This document shows, piece by piece, positions 1 to 5,672 of a stretch of 6,738 bases of DNA (the first letter of the stretch is position 1; every line of letters begins with the position of its first letter). A model generated the notes under the pieces. That model made no database searches. It saw only the letters and a list, made by a program, of their open reading frames with translations, and was not told the origin of the DNA. The DNA comes from Nitriliruptoraceae bacterium (GTDB lineage Bacteria > Actinomycetota > Nitriliruptoria > Nitriliruptorales > Nitriliruptoraceae), in assembly GCA_007134165.1 (NCBI GenBank), contig SLLJ01000425.1, positions 1 to 6,738 of the forward strand, read 5' to 3'. The position numbers and the translations under genes are program-made.

Positions 1-63
1 ACCGCGCCGCCCGAGCATTCCACCGAATCGCCCGAGCATTCCACCGCGCCGCCCGAGCATCCC
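1..63. repeat. 21-bp tandem repeat, three copies
   Basis: Three adjacent 21-bp units (1-21, 22-42, 43-63) share the core GCCCGAGCAT and differ by a few substitutions; a degenerate fourth piece follows (AGCGCGCCGAGCAGC). In plus frame 1 they would read TAPPEHS-TESPEHS-TAPPEHP, a Pro/Ser/Glu-rich low-complexity peptide like the linkers of the genes downstream, so this could be the tail of an upstream gene. That frame, however, has no stop before the prenyltransferase gene and stays open far into it. Plus frame 2 does stop, at 143-145, but gives an Arg/Pro-rich peptide with poor codon bias. I therefore call only the repeat and assign no gene to 1-154. Confidence 0.7.
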
Positions 64-142
64 AGCGCGCCGAGCAGCACCACAATTCCGTCCGAAACCT
101 CCGACCAGACACCGGCGCAGCCCGATGCGCCTGTTCGAGAAC

Positions 143-154
143 TAGCATCGGACC
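143..154 (+). promoter_or_regulatory. Putative -10 box for leaderless transcription of the prenyltransferase gene
   Basis: TAGCAT at 143-148 fits the actinobacterial TANNNT -10 pattern. If its last T is position -7, position +1 falls exactly on the G of the GTG start at 155. There is no Shine-Dalgarno sequence in front of that GTG, which agrees with a leaderless mRNA, a common mode in actinobacteria. No convincing -35 hexamer is visible around 119-126 (GCCCGA region). The element is inferred from spacing and motif only. Confidence 0.42.
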
Positions 155-934
155 GTGGCTACCTCCGATCTGCTCTACCGCCTCTACGAGCGCCGTCTTG
201 CGGCCGAGCTCGCTGGCGGACCCCTGCCCCGGCACGTCGGAGTCATCCTCGACGGCAACCGGCGCTTCGCCCGGGCGCGAGGGCTGGTCAACCCTGCCGA
301 GGGCCACGCTGCCGGTGCCCGGCACATCGACACCTTCCTCGGCTGGTGCTTGGAACTCGACATCCCCTACGTGACGCTGTGGTTGCTGTCGACCGACAAC
401 CTCACCCGGGACGACGCCGAGGTGGCGGCACTGCTTGGCATCATCGAGGAGACCGTTCGTCGCATCGGCTGTACGGAGGGCGCGCGGGCTCAGGGGCTGA
501 GGGTCACCGCTGTTGGCGCGCTGGAGCTCCTACCCGTGGACGTGCGCCGGACCCTGGCCGAGGCCGAGCGCGCGACCGCGAAGCACGACCGGCTCCGGGT
601 ACAGGTCGCGGTCGGGTACGGCGGACGTCAGGAGATCACCGATGCGCTGCGCAGCCTGCTATTCGAGCAGGCCGGGCACGGGCGCACCCTCGATCAGGTC
701 GCCGCCTCGCTTCGGCCCGAGGACATCGGCGATCACCTGTACACCACCGGGCTGCCCGATCCGGACCTGATCATCCGCACCTCGGGCGAGCTCAGGCTGT
801 CGGGTTTCCTGCTGTGGCAGTCTGCCCACAGCGAGTACTACTTCTGCGATGCGTACTGGCCGGACTTCCGGCGGGTCGACTTCCTGCGCGCGCTGCGCGA
901 CTACCAGCGACGCCAGCGCCGCTTCGGGCGCTGA
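155..934 (+). CDS. uppS: Short-chain Z-isoprenyl diphosphate synthase (cis-prenyltransferase, Rv1086 type)
   Basis: This 259-residue enzyme condenses isopentenyl diphosphate onto an allylic diphosphate in the cis configuration, making precursors of the polyprenyl phosphate carriers used in envelope synthesis. Visible family motifs: DGNRR at residues 33-37 with the catalytic/Mg-binding Asp33; GHAAG at 50-54; LLSTDNL at 77-83; VAVGYGGRQE at 151-160; RTSGE at 208-212; RLSGF at 214-218; SEYYF with Glu227; and a C-terminal FLRALRDYQRR segment. The N-terminal LLYRLYERRL helix and the RTSGELRLSGFLLWQS block resemble, from memory, M. tuberculosis Rv1086, which makes Z,E-farnesyl diphosphate rather than a long C50/C55 product. 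I infer short-chain specificity from that resemblance; a long-chain synthase of the same family is possible. The usual Trp after DGNRR is Phe38 here. The GTG at 155 is chosen because the conserved helix begins a few codons later and a -10 box is placed for leaderless initiation. Confidence 0.93.
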   Translation: MATSDLLYRLYERRLAAELAGGPLPRHVGVILDGNRRFARARGLVNPAEGHAAGARHIDTFLGWCLELDIPYVTLWLLSTDNLTRDDAEVAALLGIIEETVRRIGCTEGARAQGLRVTAVGALELLPVDVRRTLAEAERATAKHDRLRVQVAVGYGGRQEITDALRSLLFEQAGHGRTLDQVAASLRPEDIGDHLYTTGLPDPDLIIRTSGELRLSGFLLWQSAHSEYYFCDAYWPDFRRVDFLRALRDYQRRQRRFGR

Positions 935-1019
935 GCGCCGGGAGCCGGCGGGACCTCGGGCTCTGGAGACCCGGTCGGGGCGGGACTATCGGCTCGCCCG
1001 GGACGGTCCGACCTGCCCA

Positions 1020-1038
1020 CGCGTGAGGCGCCCACGCG
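1020..1038 (+). other. Inverted repeat ahead of the thioredoxin-CcdA gene
   Basis: CGCGTG (1020-1025) and CACGCG (1033-1038) form a perfect 6-bp stem around the 7-nt loop AGGCGCC. It lies in the 150-bp gap between the prenyltransferase stop and the next gene, 46 nt upstream of that start. There is no T-tract after it, so it is not a classical intrinsic terminator; it could be a weak terminator, an operator or chance pairing in GC-rich DNA. I see no confident promoter elsewhere in 935-1084. Confidence 0.3.
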
Positions 1039-1074
1039 GCGCATGCTGGGCGACGCAGGCCTGCCCGTCGCCCC

Positions 1075-1080
1075 AGGAGG
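1075..1080 (+). promoter_or_regulatory. Ribosome binding site deciding the GTG 1085 start
   Basis: AGGAGG is a full Shine-Dalgarno match, 4 nt before GTG 1085, slightly short but within the usable range. It lies inside the longer open frame from ATG 1043, so it argues against the upstream start. Confidence 0.7.
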
Positions 1081-1084
1081 AGCC

Positions 1085-2593
1085 GTGCGTCCACGCCGAT
1101 GCCGTTCGGGTGCGTTCCCGGTCACGCCGCCTGTGGTGCTGGCCGCGATCGGTGCGGTGCTGCTCGCTGTGCTGCTGGTGCTCGGGTCGGGGACCGTCAC
1201 GGCATCACCCCTCGCGGAGGCCGACGACCGGGGCGAGGCCGACGACCGGGGCGCGGCCGACGACCGGGGCGCGACTGACGACCGGGGCGCGGCCGACGAC
1301 CGGGGCGCGACCGACGACCGTGAGGAGGCTGACGACCGGGGCGCGACTGACGACGACGAGGTGACGCTCGACTACTTCTACGGCGAGGGCTGTCCGTTCT
1401 GCGATCTGCAGGCCGAGTACCTCGACGACCTCGCCGAGCGGCACCCCGACCTCACCATCCGCCGCTTCGAGGTGTGGGGTGACGCCGACAACCAGCAGGT
1501 GATGACCGAGACGCTGCGCGCCCGCGGGGTGGAGCCCACCGGGGTGCCGGCCACCGTGCTCGGGGAGCGGGTGTGGGTCGGGTTCAACGACCAGATCGCC
1601 GGACAGATCGACCGGGCGGTCGCCGCTGCGCTCGACGACCCCGACGACGTGGATCCGACCAGACCCGCCGAGGAGACGGGCAGCGTGATCGATCTGCCGC
1701 TGATCGGGGAGGTCGATCTCGCCGCCCAGCCACTGCTGGCCGCCACCGCCCTGATCGCGCTGGTCGACGGGTTCAATCCGTGCTCGCTGTGGGTGCTGAC
1801 CGTGCTGCTGGCGATGGTGCTCAACGTCGGGGCGAGCCGGGGGCGGATCTTCGCGGTCGGACTGACCTTCCTGGTCGTCACGGCCAGCATCTACGGGGTG
1901 TTCATCGCGGGGCTGTTCTCGATCTTCGGCGTGGTCGGCATCGTCTCGGGGGTCGCCATCGGGGTGGGCCTGCTCGCGGTGGCGTTCGGGGCGATCAACG
2001 TCAAGGACTACCTGCGCTACAAGCAGGGCGTGTCGTTGACGATCCCCGACCGCTTCAAGCCGGGCATCTACCGCAAGGGCCGCGCGGTGCGCGACCCCAC
2101 CCGTTCGCTGCCCGCCGTGCTGGGGTTGACCGTGGCCATGGCCGCCGGTGTGGCGATCGTCGAACTGCCCTGCACCGCCGGGTTCCCCGTCATCTGGACG
2201 GGACTGGTCACCACCCAGGGCGTGGCCGGCGCTGAGTTCGCCGCCCTGCTCGGGGTGTACCTGCTGGTCTACCTGCTGCTCGAGCTCGCCGTGTTCACGC
2301 TCGCGGTGCTCACCCTGCAGCTGGGCAGCTTCCAGGAGCGTCAGGGCCGCATCCTCAAGCTGGTGGGGGGCGTGGTCATGATCACGCTGGGGGCCGTGCT
2401 GATCATCGACCCCGACGTGATGGACAGCTTCGTGGGCTCCACGGCCGTGGTGCTGGGGTCGGTGGGGCTGGCGGTGGTGCTGCTGGTCGTGCACCGGCGG
2501 CTGCTGCCGCGCCTGGGCATCCACCTCGGCGACGAGCAACTGCTCGCCGAGCGGGCACGCGAGCACGCCCGGCAGCCCTCCGAGGTCTCCTGA
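1085..2593 (+). CDS. Thioredoxin-like domain fused to CcdA/DsbD-type transmembrane electron transporter
   Basis: A 502-residue membrane protein predicted to pass reducing equivalents from the cytoplasm to extracytoplasmic thiols. Order: basic N-terminus (RPRRCR), hydrophobic signal-anchor about 17-34, acidic repeat linker 45-92, thioredoxin/glutaredoxin-like domain about 93-185 with CPFC active site (Cys103, Cys106) and probable cis-Pro155 in TGVPAT, then about six or seven membrane segments from about 215 to 485. The membrane part carries the two conserved cysteines of the CcdA/DsbD family: Cys233 in DGFNPCS and Cys363 in VELPCTAG. Classical DsbD has its thioredoxin domain at the C-terminus; here it is at the N-terminus. 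GTG 1085 is chosen because AGGAGG lies at 1075-1080 and the signal-anchor follows directly; an in-frame ATG at 1043 has no such site. Likely clients are secreted disulfide proteins or apocytochromes, but no client gene is adjacent. Family assignment is firm, physiological role inferred. Confidence 0.85.
   Translation: MRPRRCRSGAFPVTPPVVLAAIGAVLLAVLLVLGSGTVTASPLAEADDRGEADDRGAADDRGATDDRGAADDRGATDDREEADDRGATDDDEVTLDYFYGEGCPFCDLQAEYLDDLAERHPDLTIRRFEVWGDADNQQVMTETLRARGVEPTGVPATVLGERVWVGFNDQIAGQIDRAVAAALDDPDDVDPTRPAEETGSVIDLPLIGEVDLAAQPLLAATALIALVDGFNPCSLWVLTVLLAMVLNVGASRGRIFAVGLTFLVVTASIYGVFIAGLFSIFGVVGIVSGVAIGVGLLAVAFGAINVKDYLRYKQGVSLTIPDRFKPGIYRKGRAVRDPTRSLPAVLGLTVAMAAGVAIVELPCTAGFPVIWTGLVTTQGVAGAEFAALLGVYLLVYLLLELAVFTLAVLTLQLGSFQERQGRILKLVGGVVMITLGAVLIIDPDVMDSFVGSTAVVLGSVGLAVVLLVVHRRLLPRLGIHLGDEQLLAERAREHARQPSEVS
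1217..1360 (+). repeat. Eight 18-bp tandem repeats encoding an (E/A)(A/T)DDRG linker
   Basis: Eight in-frame 18-bp units, consensus GAGGCCGACGACCGGGGC, run from 1217 to 1360 and encode EADDRG, EADDRG, AADDRG, ATDDRG, AADDRG, ATDDRE, EADDRG, ATDDDE. The repeat joins the N-terminal membrane anchor to the CPFC domain and is strongly charged, so it should form a flexible, hydrophilic extracytoplasmic tether. Near-identity at the DNA level suggests recent expansion by slippage, and copy number probably varies between strains. Confidence 0.93.
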
Positions 2594-2611
2594 TCGGCGG
2601 TCGACAGCGGT

Positions 2612-2630
2612 TCCCGGGTTTCGGGACCCG
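2612..2630 (+). promoter_or_regulatory. Two overlapping, mutually exclusive hairpins before the phoH unit
   Basis: TCCCG (2612-2616) can pair with CGGGA (2622-2626), loop GGTTT; alternatively CGGGT (2615-2619) can pair with ACCCG (2626-2630), loop TTCGGG. The element starts 19 nt after the stop of the thioredoxin-CcdA gene and ends 7 nt before the TAGGGT box, covering the -35/spacer region. It could terminate the upstream transcript or act as an operator for the phoH promoter. Stems are only 5 bp and there is no T-run. Confidence 0.3.
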
Positions 2631-2637
2631 ACCGCGG

Positions 2638-2643
2638 TAGGGT
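2638..2643 (+). promoter_or_regulatory. Putative -10 box (TAGGGT) of the small ORF-phoH-propeller unit
   Basis: TAGGGT matches the TANNNT -10 pattern common in actinobacteria and predicts a start near A2650, giving a short leader of about 18 nt to the ATG at 2668. No clear -35 hexamer is seen at the expected distance (CGGGTT around 2615-2620). The surrounding bases 2632-2645 match the 23-bp repeat array at 5521-5612 in 13 of 14 positions. Confidence 0.35.
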
Positions 2644-2667
2644 CGCTCCAACTCTGCTGAGACGTCG

Positions 2668-2862
2668 ATGAAGAGGTCAGCCCTGGTGCACGAACGACCT
2701 ATCGAGCCCGTGACCGGTCCCGAGTCGCTCTGCGCGCCGGTCCCGCGCCCACCGACCCCCGGTCCGCGTCTGGTCGCGCTGGCCCACCCAGCCCGGCGTC
2801 GTCCGACCGGCGGACGACTGACCGCCACGCCGCGCACCGCACGAGTCTGGAGCTGCCGATGA
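2668..2862 (+). CDS. Small ORF overlapping the phoH start; candidate PhoAT-like antitoxin or leader peptide
   Basis: A 64-residue, Arg/Pro-rich ORF starting MKRSALVHER, with no recognisable domain. Its TGA (2860-2862) overlaps the ATG of the PIN-PhoH gene in an ATGA junction, an arrangement typical of translational coupling. In mycobacteria the PIN-PhoH gene phoH2 is reported to be preceded by a small partner gene, phoAT, acting as its antitoxin (from memory); position and size here agree. Against it: no good Shine-Dalgarno precedes ATG 2668, about a quarter of third positions are A or T against very few in neighbouring genes, and the Pro/Arg richness is what GC-rich non-coding DNA often yields. 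No sequence similarity to PhoAT is claimed. Alternatives are a coupling leader ORF or a spurious frame. Confidence 0.42.
   Translation: MKRSALVHERPIEPVTGPESLCAPVPRPPTPGPRLVALAHPARRRPTGGRLTATPRTARVWSCR
2849..2852 (+). promoter_or_regulatory. Ribosome binding site for the PIN-PhoH gene
   Basis: GGAG at 2849-2852 stands 6 nt before ATG 2859. It supports 2859 over the in-frame GTG at 2883, which has only CCGCCGG before it. The site lies inside the 64-codon upstream ORF, so ribosomes finishing that ORF would pass over it. Confidence 0.6.
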
Positions 2863-4214
2863 CCCCGCCCCACACCGCCGGGGTGAGCGGCGCCGGTCGC
2901 CCCCTGAACGCCGACGCCGGCCCGGCCCTGCGCACCTACGTGCTGGACACCTCCGTGCTGCTGGCCGATCCGACCGCGCTCAGCCGGTTCGACGAGCACG
3001 CGGTGGTACTGCCGATCGTGGTGCTGCTCGAACTCGAGGACAAGCGCCACCACCCGGAACTGGGCTGGGCTGCACGGAGCACGCTGCGCACCCTCGAGCA
3101 ACTGCGCGTGACCCACGGCATGCTCACCGAGCCGATCCCGGTCAACGACGCCGGGGGCAGTGTGCGCGTGGAACTCAACCACCAGGACACGGCCACGCTG
3201 CCCGAGGCCCTGCGTGGCGGCACCAACGACGACCGCATTCTCGCGGTCGCCCGCAACCTCGCCGACGACGGCGCGGCGGTCACGCTGGTCACCAAGGACC
3301 TGCCACTGCGCCTGCGGGCCTCGATCGCCGGTTTGGCGGCCGAGGAGTACCGCAACGAGCAGCTGCCCAGTGATCCGTGGTCGGGGATCGTGCGCCTCGA
3401 GCTGCCCAGTGAGCAGCTCGAACTGCTCTACCGTGAGGGTGGGATCGACCGTGAGGCACTGCCCGACGACGTGCCCGTCAACGCCGGGCTGATCCTGACC
3501 GCGGGACCGACCTCCGCGCTCGCCCGGCTGCACCCCGACGGGCTGGTCCGACCGCTGACCACCGACTCGGTGCTCGGGCTGACCGGCCGCTCGGCCGCTC
3601 AGCGCCTGGCGATCGACCTGCTCGGCGACCCCGAGGTCGGCATCGTCAGCCTCGGCGGCAACGCCGGCACCGGCAAGTCCGTGCTGGCGCTGGCGGCCGG
3701 GCTCGACGCGGTGGTCCGACGTGGTACCCACCGTCGGGTGATCGTGTTCCGGCCGCTGTATGCGGTCGGAGGCCAGGACCTCGGCTACCTGCCGGGCACC
3801 GAGGCCGAGAAGATGCAGCCCTGGGCGGCGGCGGTGACCGATGCACTCGAGGCGGTCTGCGATCCAGACCTGGTGCGCAGCGTGCGCTCCCGCGGTCTGC
3901 TCGAGGTGCTGCCCCTGACCTACATCCGGGGTCGCAGCCTCACCGACACCTACGTGATCATCGACGAGGCCCAGAACCTCGAACGCGGTGTGCTCTTGAC
4001 GGCGCTCAGCCGGCTGGGCCAGGGCAGCCGGGCGGTGCTGACCCACGACATCGCCCAGCGCGACAACCTGCGGGTCGGACGCTACGACGGCATCGCCAGC
4101 GTCATTGCCGCACTGCGCGGCAATGCGCTGTTCGGTCACGTCACCCTGACCCGCTCCGAACGCAGTGCGGTCTCGGCGCTCATCGGCGAGGTCATCGAGG
4201 GCCGCGTGCGCTGA
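2859..4214 (+). CDS. phoH2: PIN-PhoH protein: RNase domain fused to PhoH ATPase (PhoH2 family)
   Basis: This 451-residue cytoplasmic protein couples an N-terminal PIN ribonuclease fold to a C-terminal PhoH P-loop ATPase; mycobacterial PhoH2 is reported as an RNA helicase/RNase. PIN domain about 26-165, with the acidic residues expected for metal binding: Asp30 (YVLDTS), Glu58 (LLELE), Asp124/Asp125 (GTNDDR) and Asp147 (TKDLP). PhoH domain about 240-450: Walker A GGNAGTGKS at 266-274; GGQDLGYLPGTEAEKMQPWA at 304-323; Walker B YVIIDEAQN at 365-373; THDIAQRDNLRVGRYDG at 395-411. All key residues are present, so it should be active. Length fits the actinobacterial family (about 430-450). ATG 2859 is supported by GGAG 6 nt upstream and by the ATGA overlap with the small ORF. 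The propeller gene follows after 37 nt, suggesting one transcript. Natural RNA target unknown. Confidence 0.93.
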   Translation: MTPPHTAGVSGAGRPLNADAGPALRTYVLDTSVLLADPTALSRFDEHAVVLPIVVLLELEDKRHHPELGWAARSTLRTLEQLRVTHGMLTEPIPVNDAGGSVRVELNHQDTATLPEALRGGTNDDRILAVARNLADDGAAVTLVTKDLPLRLRASIAGLAAEEYRNEQLPSDPWSGIVRLELPSEQLELLYREGGIDREALPDDVPVNAGLILTAGPTSALARLHPDGLVRPLTTDSVLGLTGRSAAQRLAIDLLGDPEVGIVSLGGNAGTGKSVLALAAGLDAVVRRGTHRRVIVFRPLYAVGGQDLGYLPGTEAEKMQPWAAAVTDALEAVCDPDLVRSVRSRGLLEVLPLTYIRGRSLTDTYVIIDEAQNLERGVLLTALSRLGQGSRAVLTHDIAQRDNLRVGRYDGIASVIAALRGNALFGHVTLTRSERSAVSALIGEVIEGRVR

Positions 4215-4242
4215 GCGGCCGGTCGGCGCACCCCGAGCAGCA

Positions 4243-4248
4243 GGGAGG
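4243..4248 (+). promoter_or_regulatory. Ribosome binding site deciding the ATG 4252 start
   Basis: GGGAGG lies 3 nt before ATG 4252. The spacing is short but this is the only good site, and the signal-anchor begins directly after this start; starting at 4165 would add 29 Arg/Ala-rich residues encoded entirely over the end of phoH and the gap. Confidence 0.6.
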
Positions 4249-4251
4249 CTG

Positions 4252-5523
4252 ATGCGCTCCGTGATCGGATGGTGGGCGGCGGCGCTGCTCGCGTTGGCGG
4301 GCTTCACCGCGCTGGCGGTGGTCGTGACGCCGGGTCTGCTGGCGGTGGCCGCCGGCTCCACGGTGGCGAAGTCGGTGACACATCCGGCCGCCGACCGGAT
4401 CGCCGCCGCGTTGCAGTCGGCGCCCGAGCCACAACCCACGCCCGACCTGGACCCAGAGCCCGACCTGGACCCAGAGCCCGAACCCGCGCCAGATCCGGAG
4501 CCCGAACTGCCGCCCGGACCGCCGTCGGACGAGGTGACCCTGGTACGGGTAGCCACGATCGAGGGGGATCTCGCACCCAAGTCGGTGGTCAGCACCCAAA
4601 CCGGGCTGTTCCTCGCCCAGAACATGATGTACCGCCACACCATCAGCGTCTACAACCGCGACCGCGAGTTGATGCGCACCATCCCGGACACGGTCGTGCT
4701 CGAAGACTTCGGACTCGCGGGTCCCGGCCAGCCCGTGCGCGGCAGCCCGGTGGAGGCCGCCGTCAGCCCCGATGGCCGCCACGCCTACGTGTCGAACTAT
4801 CGAATGTACGGCCCCGGCTACGACCGGCCTGGTGGCGACACCTGCTCTCCGGCGGACAACGTCGACGAGAGCACCGTGTACCGCCTCGACCTCGACACGC
4901 TCGAGATCGACCAGGTCATCGAGGTCGGGGCGATCCCCAAGTTCGTGGCGGTGTCGCCCGACGGTCGCTTCGTGCTGGTAACCAACTGGTGCAGTGACGA
5001 TCTGAGCATCATCGACGCCGAACTCGGCCGGGAGGTCGCCCGGCTCGACATCGGCCGCTACCCCCGGGGCATCGCCATCACCCCCGACAGCCGCGTGGCG
5101 TACGTGGCGGTGATGGGTGGCTCGCACGTGGTCGAGGTCGATATCGAGCAGCAGACCACCACGACCATCGAGGACATCGGTCGCGGCCCCCGTCACCTGG
5201 TGCTCAGCCCCGACGGGCGCAAGCTGTTCGCGACGCTCAACGCCGAGGGCGTGGTGGTCCGCCTCGACCTCGACTCCGGTACGCGCGAGCGGATCACGAC
5301 CGGTACGGCGCCGCGTTCGATGGAGATCGCCCCTGACGGGCGCACGCTGGACGTCGTGAACTACCGCTCCGACACGCTCAGCGTCGTGCGTACCGAAGAT
5401 CTCGCGGTCCTGCAGACCCTGGCGACCGACGACCGGCCGATCGGGGTCACCGTCGACCGCTCCACCGGCGAGGTGTGGGTCGCGAGCTATTCGGGCCGAC
5501 TCGCGGTGTTCGACACGGAGTAG
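4252..5523 (+). CDS. Membrane-anchored seven-bladed YVTN beta-propeller protein
   Basis: A 423-residue predicted surface or extracytoplasmic protein. An N-terminal hydrophobic segment (about 6-35) reads as an uncleaved anchor or signal peptide; a Pro/Asp/Glu-rich stalk (about 57-92) follows; the remainder is a beta-propeller of seven repeats starting at about 98, 165, 224, 266, 309, 349 and 390. Recurrent blade signatures include VSPDGRHAYVSN, VSPDGRFVLVTN, ITPDSRVAYVAV, LSPDGRKLFATL and IAPDGRTLDVVN. Seven repeats make a closed ring, so the domain looks complete. Cys198 and Cys247 are the only visible cysteines of the propeller and could form a disulfide, a possible client of the CPFC protein upstream (inference). 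YVTN propellers bind proteins or ligands; no catalytic motif is seen and no substrate can be named. ATG 4252 is chosen over an in-frame ATG at 4165 inside phoH because GGGAGG precedes it and the membrane segment follows at once. Likely co-transcribed with phoH, 37 nt upstream. Confidence 0.85.
   Translation: MRSVIGWWAAALLALAGFTALAVVVTPGLLAVAAGSTVAKSVTHPAADRIAAALQSAPEPQPTPDLDPEPDLDPEPEPAPDPEPELPPGPPSDEVTLVRVATIEGDLAPKSVVSTQTGLFLAQNMMYRHTISVYNRDRELMRTIPDTVVLEDFGLAGPGQPVRGSPVEAAVSPDGRHAYVSNYRMYGPGYDRPGGDTCSPADNVDESTVYRLDLDTLEIDQVIEVGAIPKFVAVSPDGRFVLVTNWCSDDLSIIDAELGREVARLDIGRYPRGIAITPDSRVAYVAVMGGSHVVEVDIEQQTTTTIEDIGRGPRHLVLSPDGRKLFATLNAEGVVVRLDLDSGTRERITTGTAPRSMEIAPDGRTLDVVNYRSDTLSVVRTEDLAVLQTLATDDRPIGVTVDRSTGEVWVASYSGRLAVFDTE
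4441..4476 (+). repeat. Two 18-bp tandem repeats in the propeller stalk
   Basis: CCCGACCTGGACCCAGAG occurs twice without mismatch at 4441-4458 and 4459-4476, encoding PDLDPE twice, followed by degenerate PEP units. It forms the rigid acidic/proline stalk between the membrane anchor and the propeller. Perfect identity suggests a recent duplication. Confidence 0.9.
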
Positions 5524-5612
5524 AGTCGGCCGGGACGCCGAGGTAGGGTCGGCCGGGACGCCGAGGTAGGGTCGGCCGGGACGCCGAGGTAGGGTCGGCC
5601 GGGACGCCGGGC
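5521..5612 (+). repeat. Four 23-bp tandem repeats, each with a short stem-loop and a TAGGGT hexamer
   Basis: Units at 5521-5543, 5544-5566, 5567-5589 and 5590-5612. Units 2 and 3 are identical; unit 1 has TAGAGT instead of TAGGGT; unit 4 diverges in its last bases. The unit is TAGGGTCGGCCGGGA followed by CGCCGAGG. Units 1-3 contain TCGGC-CGGGAC-GCCGA, a perfect 5-bp stem with a 6-nt loop. Period 23 is not a multiple of three and the array begins at the propeller stop codon, so it is non-coding. It could act as a multi-hairpin 3' end, a protein-binding array, or tandem -10-like boxes ahead of the cupredoxin gene. The rest of the gap (5613-5718) holds only that gene's promoter and ribosome binding site. 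Confidence 0.95.
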
Positions 5613-5672
5613 TGGGACCAACGGCCCTTGCGCCGGACGTCCGCGGGTTCGCTCGACGGCAGGCCCCGGCGG

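Noticed and set aside
1..145. Possible C-terminus of an upstream gene (plus frame 2, stop TAG 143-145) or a divergent minus-strand gene with a lipoprotein-like VVLLGALGC stretch
   Set aside because: Frame 2 is Arg/Pro-rich with poor third-position bias. The minus-strand stretch has no good start and a poor lipobox (Leu is not at -3). Neither can be supported from 150 bases.
346..1026. Plus-strand open frame overlapping the prenyltransferase gene, continuous with the repeat peptide at the window start
   Set aside because: Its translation is Arg/Ala/Gly-rich without motifs and it overlaps a gene with full family signatures in another frame.
4103..4125. Perfect 9-bp stem (CATTGCCGC / GCGGCAATG, 5-nt loop) near the 3' end of phoH
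   Set aside because: It lies inside well-conserved coding sequence (VIAALRGNA), and by rough estimate one such stem is expected by chance in this much GC-rich DNA. No separate function is claimed.
1205..4643. Very long minus-strand open frames (2566-1205 and 4643-2403) opposite the thioredoxin-CcdA and phoH genes
   Set aside because: They are antisense shadows: frames opposite GC-biased genes stay open because codons whose complements are stops are rare. The translations are His/Asp/Gln/Gly-rich with no domain, while the plus-strand genes have clear motifs.
5521..5612. CRISPR array
   Set aside because: The repeats are directly adjacent with no spacers and there are no cas genes.
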